This document shows positions 26,393 through 35,500 of a DNA stretch of 64,000 bases, piece by piece. Made by a program: the position numbers and the translations under genes. The stretch spans positions 1-64,000 of the forward strand of contig JAJPHZ010000027.1 in assembly GCA_021325025.1 (NCBI GenBank), in the 5' to 3' direction. The notes under the pieces were generated by a model. It did not search any database. It was not told the origin of the DNA and was given only the letters and a program-made list of their open reading frames with translations. The first letter of the stretch is position 1. Each line of letters opens with the position of its first letter. This DNA is from Pseudomonadota bacterium (GTDB taxonomy: Bacteria; Desulfobacterota; Binatia; Binatales; Binataceae).

Positions 26393-27199
26393 TCACTCGG
26401 TCCAGCTGAACTGCTTGTAAAGGGTGAGCTGACCGTATCCGTTGGGCGTGCCGTAGCCGGCCTGCACATCGGCCCCGATCTGCCAGGGACGGTAGTAGAT
26501 GCCGAGATCGGGACCGCCCTGGCCCGCGACACCCGACACAAACCCGCCGCCGTAGATCACTCCGCCCCCACCCGCCATCAGCATGTAGTCTTCGGTCGAC
26601 AGCAGCACGATGCGCAGGTCGATCGAATTGGAACTGATGTTGTTTTGCCAGCTATAGACCGAACTGACGAGAAAATTCACCGGATGCTGACTATGGACCA
26701 GCCACCAGCTGGAGAGGTCGCCCTCGATGTTGGCGTTGTGACTGTCGCCGCCGTCGTCGCCGCCCAACACGTACACATGGTCAGTGGGGGTGACTGCGAA
26801 ATCGATTCCGCCCTGAAAGCGGCCGAAATTGTAGCGTGAGCTGCCCGAAGCCGTGCCGGGGCTGGGCAGCAATGGATTGGCGAATCCATGGCCCATGTAC
26901 AACTGATAGCCGGTCGCGCGCGCGACGATGCCGACATAGCGGGTCAGGCTCTGTTCGGCCTGCACCCCTTCCTGGGTGACCCCGTACTGGTCACTGCCGA
27001 AGCCGCCGCCGAACAGGGTCAGACTGAAGCGCCCCGGCGTCGCGATTTCGAAAAAGTTCGGATAAAGATTGGAAGCGCTAAGCGGCGTCATTCCGGTCAT
27101 CTGTGCGTGAGCTGCCGATCCCAACAGCCCCGCCGTTACCGCCACCAACAGCCCGAAGAGGCCAGCGCCCCGTCGCTTCGCCGAAATAAAACCGGCCAT
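26393..27199 (-). CDS. Putative outer-membrane beta-barrel protein
   Basis: A 268-residue protein with a Sec signal peptide ending in AAHA near residue 32. The mature region alternates hydrophobic and polar residues with many aromatic and glycine residues, and ends in LTLYKQFSW, close to the aromatic C-terminal strand that outer-membrane barrels use for BAM recognition, though two residues (TE) follow. It starts 31 bases after the FecR-like gene stop on the same strand. Ligand or pore function unknown. Confidence 0.72.
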   Translation of the reverse strand: MAGFISAKRRGAGLFGLLVAVTAGLLGSAAHAQMTGMTPLSASNLYPNFFEIATPGRFSLTLFGGGFGSDQYGVTQEGVQAEQSLTRYVGIVARATGYQLYMGHGFANPLLPSPGTASGSSRYNFGRFQGGIDFAVTPTDHVYVLGGDDGGDSHNANIEGDLSSWWLVHSQHPVNFLVSSVYSWQNNISSNSIDLRIVLLSTEDYMLMAGGGGVIYGGGFVSGVAGQGGPDLGIYYRPWQIGADVQAGYGTPNGYGQLTLYKQFSWTE

Positions 27200-27230
27200 A
27201 CTCCGCTCCTCTCAAAACGCCAAGGAACTC

Positions 27231-27968
27231 TTAACAGCCCGGCGGGGGACAGACTGGACAGGCTGGTGGCGGCGCGCCGCCCACTCCCGGACCAGAACCC
27301 GGAAAGCCGCCCGCCGCGGTGCCGGTGCCGCCGGGGCCTGCAATTCCAATCGGGCCAGGTGGCAGCGGCGGCCGATTCCCGCAAACCACCGTTTCATAGC
27401 CGGCGTCAACGGTGATTCCGACACCGGGCGTGGCGCTATTGGCCACCTCGACGGCGCCTTGGCCCACCGACACGCCGGTAGAAGGTTCGTCGCCGCATAC
27501 CGGAGAATAGGTTGCGTAGCCGACACGGAATTTCGTGCCGCGCACGCCGGCTATCGCGTTGGGCGTCTTGACCTCGAAGCTGGGTGCGGTGCCGCGCAGG
27601 GCCTTGGTTACCAGGGACTCCAGATGGCCACCCAGCAGGCTTACCTTGGTGGTCTGCGCTCCACCCCCGCCCAGCACCTGCTCATCGATTGTCAGCGTGC
27701 TCTGTTCAGCCAGATCCAGCCGGCTGTTGTCGTTAAGCGTAATGGTCAGATGAGCGCCCGCGTCGGTGCTGAACTTGTCCTTCAACTCAACCGCCATCCC
27801 GCTGCTCACAGGCTGGGTGCTGCCGCCACGTTCCACGTGCGCCGACCCGGATAACTCCGAAACCGTTCCGACCGTGTTCTGTGCCCACACCGCCGCCGTG
27901 CACGCAAGGCTCAACACAAGCGCCTGGACCACGATCCAGATGGCCGGACGCCGTTTTTGCTCTTTCAT
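27231..27968 (-). CDS. FecR domain protein with Gly/Pro-rich C-terminus
   Basis: A 245-residue exported protein. The signal peptide ends AVWAQ; the FecR domain occupies about residues 35-140 (VGTVSELSGSAHVERGG, LTITLNDNSRLDLAEQSTL, LLGGHLESLV, FEVKTPNAIAGVRGTKF). The last 45 residues are Gly/Pro-rich and end in a Cys-Pro motif cluster, perhaps a surface-exposed or disulfide-linked tail. Unlike iron-transport FecR it has no anti-sigma helix and no sigma-factor gene nearby. FecR-like proteins of this sort often neighbour CHASE2 cyclases, as here. The start could also be GTG 27983. Confidence 0.88.
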   Translation of the reverse strand: MKEQKRRPAIWIVVQALVLSLACTAAVWAQNTVGTVSELSGSAHVERGGSTQPVSSGMAVELKDKFSTDAGAHLTITLNDNSRLDLAEQSTLTIDEQVLGGGGAQTTKVSLLGGHLESLVTKALRGTAPSFEVKTPNAIAGVRGTKFRVGYATYSPVCGDEPSTGVSVGQGAVEVANSATPGVGITVDAGYETVVCGNRPPLPPGPIGIAGPGGTGTAAGGFPGSGPGVGGAPPPACPVCPPPGC

Positions 27969-28094
27969 CGATTTAAACCGCACACCTGCACCGAAGAGTT
28001 ACGATTCCCTTTGCGACAGCTTTTTTATCCGTTCCGGTAAACGAGAGTCAACCATATTGCACCCGGCGAGCCCAAAATTTTGCCACTTCAAAGC

Positions 28095-28131
28095 AAAAAA
28101 AAGAGGCTCCAGCCATACGTTGGAGCCTCTT
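28095..28131 (-). terminator. Rho-independent terminator after rpsI
   Basis: Perfect 11-bp stem (28101-28111 with 28121-28131), 9-base loop, and a run of eight A on the plus strand at 28095-28102 that reads as U in the rpsI transcript. Confidence 0.95.
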
Positions 28132-28152
28132 AAATCCCGCTTGAGAAGCGGT

Positions 28153-28554
28153 CTAGCGCTTGGAGTATTGGGGCCGTTTGCGCGCCTTGTGGCGGCCGTA
28201 TTTCTTGCGTTCCACGGCGCGCGGGTCGCGCGTCAGCATCCCCGCCTTGCGCAGCGTCCCGCGCAAGCTCTCGGCCGCCGTCACCAGTGCCCTTGAGATG
28301 CCGTGGCGCACCGCGTCGGCCTGCGCCGAAATGCCGCCGCCGTTGACTTCCGCGAATACGTCGTACTGCGCGGCGGTCTCGGTGATTTGCAGCGGTTCCA
28401 GGATGCGCATGCGGGCGGTCTCGCGCGGAAAATAATCCTCAAACCCGCGTTGGTTGATGGTGATCGTGCCGCTACCGGGCAACAGCCGGACCCGCGCCAC
28501 TGCGGTCTTGCGTTTGCCGGTGGCGGCATACAGCGGTTTGTTGTTGTCTGCCAT
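28153..28554 (-). CDS. rpsI: 30S ribosomal protein S9
   Basis: A 133-residue S9. It has the conserved N-terminal [17 protein letters not shown], the central [21 protein letters not shown] and the C-terminal [18 protein letters not shown], where the terminal SKR tail contacts tRNA in the ribosomal P site. It begins eight bases after rplM, the usual rplM-rpsI order, and the transcript ends in a strong terminator. Confidence 0.99.
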   Translation of the reverse strand: MADNNKPLYAATGKRKTAVARVRLLPGSGTITINQRGFEDYFPRETARMRILEPLQITETAAQYDVFAEVNGGGISAQADAVRHGISRALVTAAESLRGTLRKAGMLTRDPRAVERKKYGRHKARKRPQYSKR

Positions 28555-28562
28555 GTGCGACC

Positions 28563-29012
28563 CTATTTCAGTGCAGCCGGGACCGGTTTTTGTGCGGCAT
28601 GGGGATGTTGGGCGCCGCGATAAATCTTGAGTTTGGTGAACAGCCGGCGCGCCAACCGGTTCTTGGGCAGCATCCCGCGCACCGCCATCTCCAGCATCCG
28701 CTCCGGCCGCGTTTGCAGCAACCGTCCGGCGCTGACCGAACGGATGCCGCCCGGATAACCGGTATGACGATGGTAAATCTTGTTGTCCGCCTTGGCGCCG
28801 GTCAGGCGCACCTTGGCGGCGTTGATAATCACCACGAAGTCGCCGGCGTCCTGGTTGGGGGTGAAGTCCGGGCGATGCTTGCCGCGCAGGATGCTGGCGG
28901 CACGCGACGCCACCCGCCCCAGCGGTTTGTCGGCGGCGTCGATCACCACCCAGTGCCGGTTCTCAAGCGCGGCTTGATGCGCCACACTTTTGGTCTGCTC
29001 GCTGAGTTTCAA
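28563..29012 (-). CDS. rplM: 50S ribosomal protein L13
   Basis: A 149-residue L13 with [48 protein letters not shown] and [16 protein letters not shown]. The likely start is TTG 29012, which gives the usual basic N-terminal extension MKLSEQ; GTG nine codons later would truncate it. GGGAAG lies roughly ten bases upstream of the TTG. A tRNA-Asp gene lies 59 bases upstream on the same strand. Confidence 0.97.
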   Translation of the reverse strand: MKLSEQTKSVAHQAALENRHWVVIDAADKPLGRVASRAASILRGKHRPDFTPNQDAGDFVVIINAAKVRLTGAKADNKIYHRHTGYPGGIRSVSAGRLLQTRPERMLEMAVRGMLPKNRLARRLFTKLKIYRGAQHPHAAQKPVPAALK

Positions 29013-29071
29013 AGCTCACACTTCCCGTTGTGTCTGGCCGCCCGCCCCAACGGGCAGGTTGCGGTATAAAT

Positions 29072-29149
29072 TGGCGGGGCCGATGGGATTTGAACCCACG
29101 ACTTCCGACGTGACAGGCCGGCGTTCTAACCGGGCTGAACTACGACCCC
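29072..29149 (-). tRNA. tRNA-Asp (anticodon GTC)
   Basis: Cloverleaf read on the minus strand: acceptor GGGGTCG pairs with CGGCCCC (one G-U), discriminator G, and an encoded CCA ending at 29072. The anticodon loop is CTGTCAC with GTC, the anticodon stem is CCGGC/GTCGG, and the T loop is TTCAAAT. G73 and anticodon GTC are aspartate identity elements. Confidence 0.97.
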
Positions 29150-29338
29150 GCCGCAAACTACCTTTCTGACATGTTCCCGCGCTTTGAGCAACGGCCAGGC
29201 TCGCTAATGTTGCAAAATGACATGGCGGTGCGTGCCGCTCCACCCTTGACTCCGTCGCCGTTGCGCTGTGCCAGCCATTATGGGGCCGGCTCGACCAACC
29301 GCCGCCAACGCCTCCTTCAGCAGGGCGCTCGCCCATCG

Positions 29339-30724
29339 CTATTTCATGATTTGATTGAGGCCGCTGGGTAGCGCGTAGATCGAAATATCGTGCAGTTCCT
29401 GGGGGGCCTTTGAAAGCAGCGCTGGCGGCGAGCCGGGCCAGGCCACGCTGGCGTGGCTGGCCTGAACGTCATAGATGACGCCCAATTCCCCGCCCGACGG
29501 CATCACAAAACTGCTCTTTCCGGTCAACTCCGGCGGCACCGCGGTGGTGGCGCCGCGCGGAATGAACTGCAATTTCCACAGCTTGCCGTTGCGGTCCCAG
29601 GTGTCGGCCTGATCGGCGGTAAAGCCGAGATTTTTGTCCAGGTACAACACCCGATGCGAGTAGCAGTAGCTGTCGCGAAGTGCGGCCGTTGGCACCAGGT
29701 CGATCACGTACACATCGCGCAACTCGGCTTTGGTTTGTTCCGGCTTGGGCCATCCGATCGCGTTGCCGGTCAGAGTGTAGTTGCCCAGGAACTTCACGCT
29801 GTTGCTGGCCGCCGCGATCCATGGCGAATGGAGCATGAAAAGCAGCCTCTTTTCGCCCAAGTAGCGCGGAATGAACCAGTTGGGGATGCCACTGAAGCCG
29901 CCGCGCTGATCGTCGTTGGTCCAGTCGGTGCCCTGCAAAGGCGCGCAGCGCGCCACGCTGGACAGCCGCAGCGAGCGCCGCAGCGAGGGCAGGAACACGT
30001 AAAGCTCCGGTACGCGCCGCGGATCGTCGGGATACAGCGCCATCGCGGTCGTGTACTTCGACTGCTCGGGCGACAGTACCTGGTTGTTGATCGACAGATA
30101 AAGGCCGTTGGCCTGGGGGTTGGTCATCGGCGCACCCGGATCGCTGACGTGGGAGAGCTTGAAGAAGATCTGCCGCGACTGGTTTTGGGCGATGCTGCCG
30201 TAGCGGTCGACTAGCGCAAGATTGTAGTATCCAGTGTATATCGATGGGATATACGTGTAGTAAAAGTTATAAAGCAACTGGCCCGCCATATCCGGTCCTG
30301 ACGGATGCGGAAACGGGATGCCGGCCGCATAGTTTTTGATTTCATACGCGCCGCTGGGCAGCTTCACCAGTTGCGCCTGGCCGGAATACTTTTCCGTATC
30401 GCTGATGTATCGGGTTGGAAGCTCGGTCGAAATTGAAGGTCCCACTTCGATATAGTGTTGCGGGTCCGAGCCCAGCTTCCAGAAGTATTTGCCGCTGACG
30501 AACGCCTGCATGCTGACGGTCATGAACTTGCCGTAGTGCTGCCAGTTGGCGGCGGTGATTCTGGTGCCGGGGGCGATGGTGTCGGTGGAGTCGGCGCCAT
30601 TAAGCCGCGCGATCTGGGCGTCGTCGTAGGTGCCGAGCTCCTGAGCCAGCGCGGGGGCGGTTATCAGCAGCGCGAGGGCTGCCGCCAAAACGCCCGGCAG
30701 TTTGCGGATTCTGTGGCGAACCAT
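29339..30724 (-). CDS. DUF1329 family exported protein (paralogue 1)
   Basis: A 461-residue periplasmic protein with a signal peptide (ALLITAPALA-Q). DUF1329 features: an N-terminal block with TDTIAPGTRITAANWQHYGKFM, KLPSGAYEIKNYAAGIPFPHP, then FLPSLRRSLRLSSVARCAPLQGTDWTNDDQRGGFSGIPNWF, and VYVIDLVP. The family is structurally LolA-like and co-occurs with DUF1302 outer-membrane barrels, so a periplasmic carrier of hydrophobic cargo is inferred. GGGAGG seven bases before the ATG supports the start. A near-identical neighbour gene of the same length lies upstream but is separated by a terminator. Confidence 0.92.
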   Translation of the reverse strand: MVRHRIRKLPGVLAAALALLITAPALAQELGTYDDAQIARLNGADSTDTIAPGTRITAANWQHYGKFMTVSMQAFVSGKYFWKLGSDPQHYIEVGPSISTELPTRYISDTEKYSGQAQLVKLPSGAYEIKNYAAGIPFPHPSGPDMAGQLLYNFYYTYIPSIYTGYYNLALVDRYGSIAQNQSRQIFFKLSHVSDPGAPMTNPQANGLYLSINNQVLSPEQSKYTTAMALYPDDPRRVPELYVFLPSLRRSLRLSSVARCAPLQGTDWTNDDQRGGFSGIPNWFIPRYLGEKRLLFMLHSPWIAAASNSVKFLGNYTLTGNAIGWPKPEQTKAELRDVYVIDLVPTAALRDSYCYSHRVLYLDKNLGFTADQADTWDRNGKLWKLQFIPRGATTAVPPELTGKSSFVMPSGGELGVIYDVQASHASVAWPGSPPALLSKAPQELHDISIYALPSGLNQIMK

Positions 30725-30804
30725 TGTGCAACCTCCCAGCTAAGAAAGATTCCGCGCTGAATACCTAACGCTTGTTAGATTGTCAAACGCAAAGTACGCG
30801 CGCC

Positions 30805-30835
30805 AAAAAAAGAGCCGGCCCGGGCGGGCCGGCTC
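30805..30835 (-). terminator. Rho-independent terminator between the two DUF1329 genes
   Basis: A 10-bp GC stem (30812-30821 with 30826-30835) followed on the minus strand by seven U residues (A run at 30805-30811). It ends the upstream DUF1329 transcript, so the two paralogues are probably expressed separately. Confidence 0.92.
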
Positions 30836-30891
30836 CGCAGGTGAATCGGGCAGTCGCCGGGCGGTGCAACTCGCCACCCGGCCTGAGATTT

Positions 30892-32277
30892 TCATTTCAT
30901 GATCTGGTTCAACCCGCTCGGCAGCGCATAGAGCTGAATGTTGTGATACTGCTCGGGCACCCTGGAGTTGAGGGTCGGCGGCGATGCTGGCCAGGCGATG
31001 CTGGCGTGTTCAGCCTGGACGTCGTAGATGACGGCGTTTTCTCCACCGGAGGGCTGAACGAAGCTCTTCTGGCCGTTGAGGTCGGCCGGGATGGCGACCG
31101 TCGGGCCGCGGAAGACGAACTGCATCTTCCACAGTTTCAGGTTGCGATCCCAGGTATCGACGTGATCGCCGGTGTAACCCAGTTCCTTGTCCAGATAGAG
31201 CACCCGATGAGAATAGCAATAGAATGACTTGACGTCGGGATTAGGTACCAGGTCCAGCACGTAGACATCGCGCAGTTCGAACTTCTGCCTTTGGGGTTTG
31301 GGAAATCCGCTGGAACGGCCGCCGTAAACCCAATTGGTCAGGTAGTGCTGGCTTTCGCTGGCGTTGGCGTTCCATTCGCCATGCACCACAAACAGCATCT
31401 TCTTCTCGCCAAGATAGTGTGGCACGAACCAGTTGGGGATACCGCTGAATCCGCCCCGCTGATCGTCATTGGTCCAGTCGGTGCCCTGCAGCGGCGAGCA
31501 TCGCGCGGTGCTGGACAATCGCAGCGAGCGGCGCAGCGAGGGCAGAAATACGTAAGTTTCCGGGACCCGGTTGGGGTCGTCCGGATAGATCGCCAGCGCG
31601 GTCAGATACTTGGACTGCTCGGGCGTTATCTGTTGATCGTAGATGGACAGATAGAGTCCATTGGCCTGCGGATTGGTAATCGGTTGGCCGGCATCGCTGA
31701 CATGCGAGAGTTTGAAAAACAACTGTTGACCGATGCTACCGGTGGTATTGAAGAAGCGGTCTACGAACGCCACCGGATATAATGACCAATACATGCTTGG
31801 TATGTAGGTGTAGTAGAGATCGAACAGCAGCTTGCCGCCGATGTCGGGGTCGGCCGGATTGGGGTTGGGAAAAGGAATTCCGGCCGTATAATTTTTGATG
31901 TTATAGCTGCCCGATGGTAATTTGACCAACTGGGCCTGCCCGGAGTATTTCTCGGTGTCGGCAAGGTATTTGGTGGGAAGCTGAGTAGGTTGTGTAGGCG
32001 CTACTTCGATGTAATACTCGGGACCGCTGCCCATCTTCCAGAAAAAGTTCCCGCTCAAAAACGCCTGCAGACTGATCGGCATGAACTTGCGGTACTGCTG
32101 CCAGTTGGCGGTGGTAATTTTGGTGCCGGGAGCGATGGTGTCGGACGAGTTGGCGTCGGCAAACTGATGGATCAGCGCTTCGTCGAAGGTGTTGAGGTCC
32201 TGTGCGGCGGCCGGGCGGGACATAACAGCCAACAGGGCCATCATCGTGACGATCAACAGCAAGGTTGCATGGCGCAT
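30892..32277 (-). CDS. DUF1329 family exported protein (paralogue 2)
   Basis: A 461-residue exported protein, same length and domain order as the next gene, with identical core segments such as FLPSLRRSLRLSS and GTDWTNDDQRGGFSGIPNWF. AGGAGG seven bases upstream of ATG 32277 selects this start over an upstream one at 32322; a signal peptide ending RPAAA-Q follows. Differences cluster in the N-terminal third and in loops, suggesting different cargo or partners after duplication. It diverges from the large AsmA/DUF748 gene. Confidence 0.92.
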   Translation of the reverse strand: MRHATLLLIVTMMALLAVMSRPAAAQDLNTFDEALIHQFADANSSDTIAPGTKITTANWQQYRKFMPISLQAFLSGNFFWKMGSGPEYYIEVAPTQPTQLPTKYLADTEKYSGQAQLVKLPSGSYNIKNYTAGIPFPNPNPADPDIGGKLLFDLYYTYIPSMYWSLYPVAFVDRFFNTTGSIGQQLFFKLSHVSDAGQPITNPQANGLYLSIYDQQITPEQSKYLTALAIYPDDPNRVPETYVFLPSLRRSLRLSSTARCSPLQGTDWTNDDQRGGFSGIPNWFVPHYLGEKKMLFVVHGEWNANASESQHYLTNWVYGGRSSGFPKPQRQKFELRDVYVLDLVPNPDVKSFYCYSHRVLYLDKELGYTGDHVDTWDRNLKLWKMQFVFRGPTVAIPADLNGQKSFVQPSGGENAVIYDVQAEHASIAWPASPPTLNSRVPEQYHNIQLYALPSGLNQIMK

Positions 32278-32549
32278 TGTTGATCCTCCTGAACGCACGT
32301 TTTCCGCTGCCTTATCGCACAACCGTGGCGGCTGTCAAACGCGTGTAACGAAGTGTAGGAAAAGACGGTGGAGGATAAGTCGACCGGCCGGCGCACGCCG
32401 CGCCCGGCGCCGCCGGATAGACCACGCCGGCACGGGTCTGTTATAGGCGAGCCGGGGCGAAATGCCCCGCTACAGGCCGGGGCCGCAGCCCCTGGCGGCA
32501 AGGATTTCCGTCATGGAGACCGCGGCGCGGCGCGCCCTGTAGCCGGCAA

Positions 32550-35500
32550 GTGGCCGAGATGAAAGAAGCGCGAAGATGGATTGCCGCCGCCTTGTGTTCG
32601 CGTCGGCTGCGCGCGACGCTGCTGGCGGTGGCGGCTGCGTTTGCCATTTACACACTGGCCGGGTTTTTCGCGGTCCCGGTGCTGGTGCGCTATCTGGCGC
32701 GCGGACGCCTGGCGGCAGCGCTCCATCGCCCGGTCAGCATCGGCACGGTGCGCTTCAACCCTTTCACGCTGCGGCTGAGCGCCGATGATTTACGGGTTGG
32801 CGAGCGCGGTGGCGGCGGTGACTTTGGGGTAGTCGGAAGCCTGCGCCTCAAGGCGTCGTGGACTTCCTTCTATCGTTGGGCGCCGGTGCTTGAGGAACTG
32901 ACAATCGATCGCCCGATGTTGCACCTGGTGCGCGGCCCCGAGCGGCGCTTTAATTTTTCCGACCTGCTCGAAACCTCCGCGTCGCAAACGCCGGCGCCGT
33001 CCTCCGCCGCTGCGCTGCATTTTGCAATCTCCAACATCCGGCTCAATCAAGGCCGGATACTTTTTGACGATCAGGCCTTCCACGCACAGCATCGGATCGA
33101 ACAGATCCAGATAGGGGTGCCCTTTATCGCCAACCTGCCCGCCGACGTGGAGATATTCGTGCAGCCGCTGCTGCGGATGGTAATCGACGGCAGCCCGGTT
33201 CGCCTCATGGGGATAACCAAACCCTTCGCTTCAACTCGCGAGTCGACGCTGGAGTTGCGCCTGCGCAAGCTGGATTTGACGCGGATGGCGGGCTATGTCG
33301 CCCAGGCGCTGCCGCTGGAGCTTCCGAGCGGGACGCTGTCGGCCGACGTTCAGGTCCATTTCATGCAGCCGCAGTCGGGCCCGGTTATCCGCCTGTCGGG
33401 AAGCCTTGAGATGGACGGGCTTGACCTGCGCGATGCGTCCAACGGTCCCCTGCTCAGCGTCAAGCGTGCAGCCGTTGAGTTGACCGACGTCGAGCCGGTG
33501 CGGCAAATCCTGATTCTGGGGCCGATTGAAGTTGAGGGGTTGGCCGCGACGCTGACGCTCAACCGCAACGGCACGAGCAACCTCACGCCGCTGGCGGCCG
33601 CCATCGCGCGGTCCAAAGGCGGGACGAAAAGCGATCAGCAAAGCGCGATGCCCTACGTGTTCATCGGGTCGTTTGACCTGGCCGACGGCGCCCTTGCCTT
33701 CAGCGACAAAAGTGCGCCGGTCCCGGCCGCCGTGGCTTTGAACGCCGTGCACATCGGCTTCAAGAATTTTGCCACCAACAAGCGCGCCGCGCCGATTCCA
33801 TTCCAGTTCCAGGCGCGCCTGGGCCAGGGTTCGGTGGCGATGACGGGGTCGCTGGACCTGCCGCATTCGCATGCCGCGATACAGGCCGCGCTTGAGCAAA
33901 TCGATCTGCCGCCGCTGCAGGCGTTCGCCCCGGCCATTTGGGCCGGCACGGTCGTTACGGGCAAGTTCGGCGCCCACGCGCAATTACAAACCGACTTTAG
34001 TGCCGGCCGCTTCAACGTCGTGATGCAGCCGGCCACCGCCTCGCTCGACGCCGTGGAACTGCGTCCACCCGATGAGACGCAACCGCTGACCTTCAACCAT
34101 CTCAGTGCCGCAGTCGACCGTTTCGACCTGGCGGGTCGTCGGGCCGCTCTTAAGGAGCTGCGGATTGAGGGGTTGCGCCTGTCGGCGCGACGCGGAGCCG
34201 ACGGCCGGCTCAGCCTGGCGGCGTTCCTGCACCCGGGTGCGGAGCAATCGGCGCAGAACGCGTCTGGACCGTGGCAGTACCGAATCCAGTCGCTTGCGAT
34301 AGAGAACGCCGAGACTGCCGTCCAGGATGACAGCCTTGCCAGTCCGCTCACGCTCGAGTCCGCGCCGCTCAATGTGCACCTCAAGGACGTCTCCAGCGAC
34401 TTGAGCCAACCTTTTGGGCTTGAGATCGACGGTACGCTCAAGCCCCGGGGCAGCTTCAAGGTCGAAGGAACGGCCTCGATCAGTCCGCCCGCGGCCGCTC
34501 TCCATGTCATTACGAGCAAGGTCGACCTGACGCCCGCGGTCAGCTATATCGAGGGGCGCCTTAATGCCAAATTGACGCGCGCTGCGCTGACCACGGCGGG
34601 CGACCTCGAGATCGGCCGGGCGCAGGAGAATTTTCGCCTGCGCTACCGGGGCGATGTGACCGTGGTCAACCTGCGCATGCGCGACAAGTTGACCAACGAG
34701 AGATTCCTGAGTTGGGGCGCATTCAGCGCCAGGCGTATTGATGCCGAGCTGGGGACGGCAACCCCACGCATCGAGGTCGGTGAGCTGGCGCTGGCGGATT
34801 TCTACGCCCGCCTGATCCTCAACAGCGATGGCAAGCTCAATCTGAACGACGTCATTGCGGGGCCGCGCGCACCGGCGACTTCGCTGACCCGGGCCAAGCC
34901 TGGACCATCCGTTCAACCGCCGCCGTTGGCAGCACCGTCGGGAACGCCTGCGCCGGAAGCGTCGCCGGCGCTCTCGCGTCCAGCGTTGGGCGCCGACGTA
35001 AGCGTCGGCCGCCTGACGCTTGCGGAGGGACACGTCAACTTTACCGACCACTTCATCAAGCCCCATTACACGGCCGACCTGACCGATATCGCAGGTAAGG
35101 TTGGCGGTTTTGGGACGCGGGCGGCCAAGCCGGCGCAAGTCGAGTTGCAGGGACAGATCAATTCCAGCGCGCCGGTGGATATTACCGGCTTGATCGATCC
35201 GCTGGCGCCGCAGGCCTTTGTCGATATCAGGGCCAAGGCCCAGGGCATCGAACTGACCAACCTCAGCCCATATTCGGCCAAGTACACGGGCTATCCAATC
35301 GTCAAGGGCACGCTCAACGCCGATTTGCACTACCTGCTGGAGCATCGGCGCCTTTCGGCCACCAATCATTTGTTCATCAGCCAACTCACCTTCGGCGACA
35401 AGGTCCCCAGCCCTAGCGCGCTCAACCTGCCTATCGCGCTGGCGGTCTCGCTGCTCAAGAACGCGCGCGGCGAAATCGACCTGACGGTGCCGGTGTCGGG

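Noticed and set aside
33984-35384. 466-codon minus-strand ORF inside the AsmA-like gene
   Set aside because: Antisense frame of a recognised large protein; composition is biased and no start signal is present.
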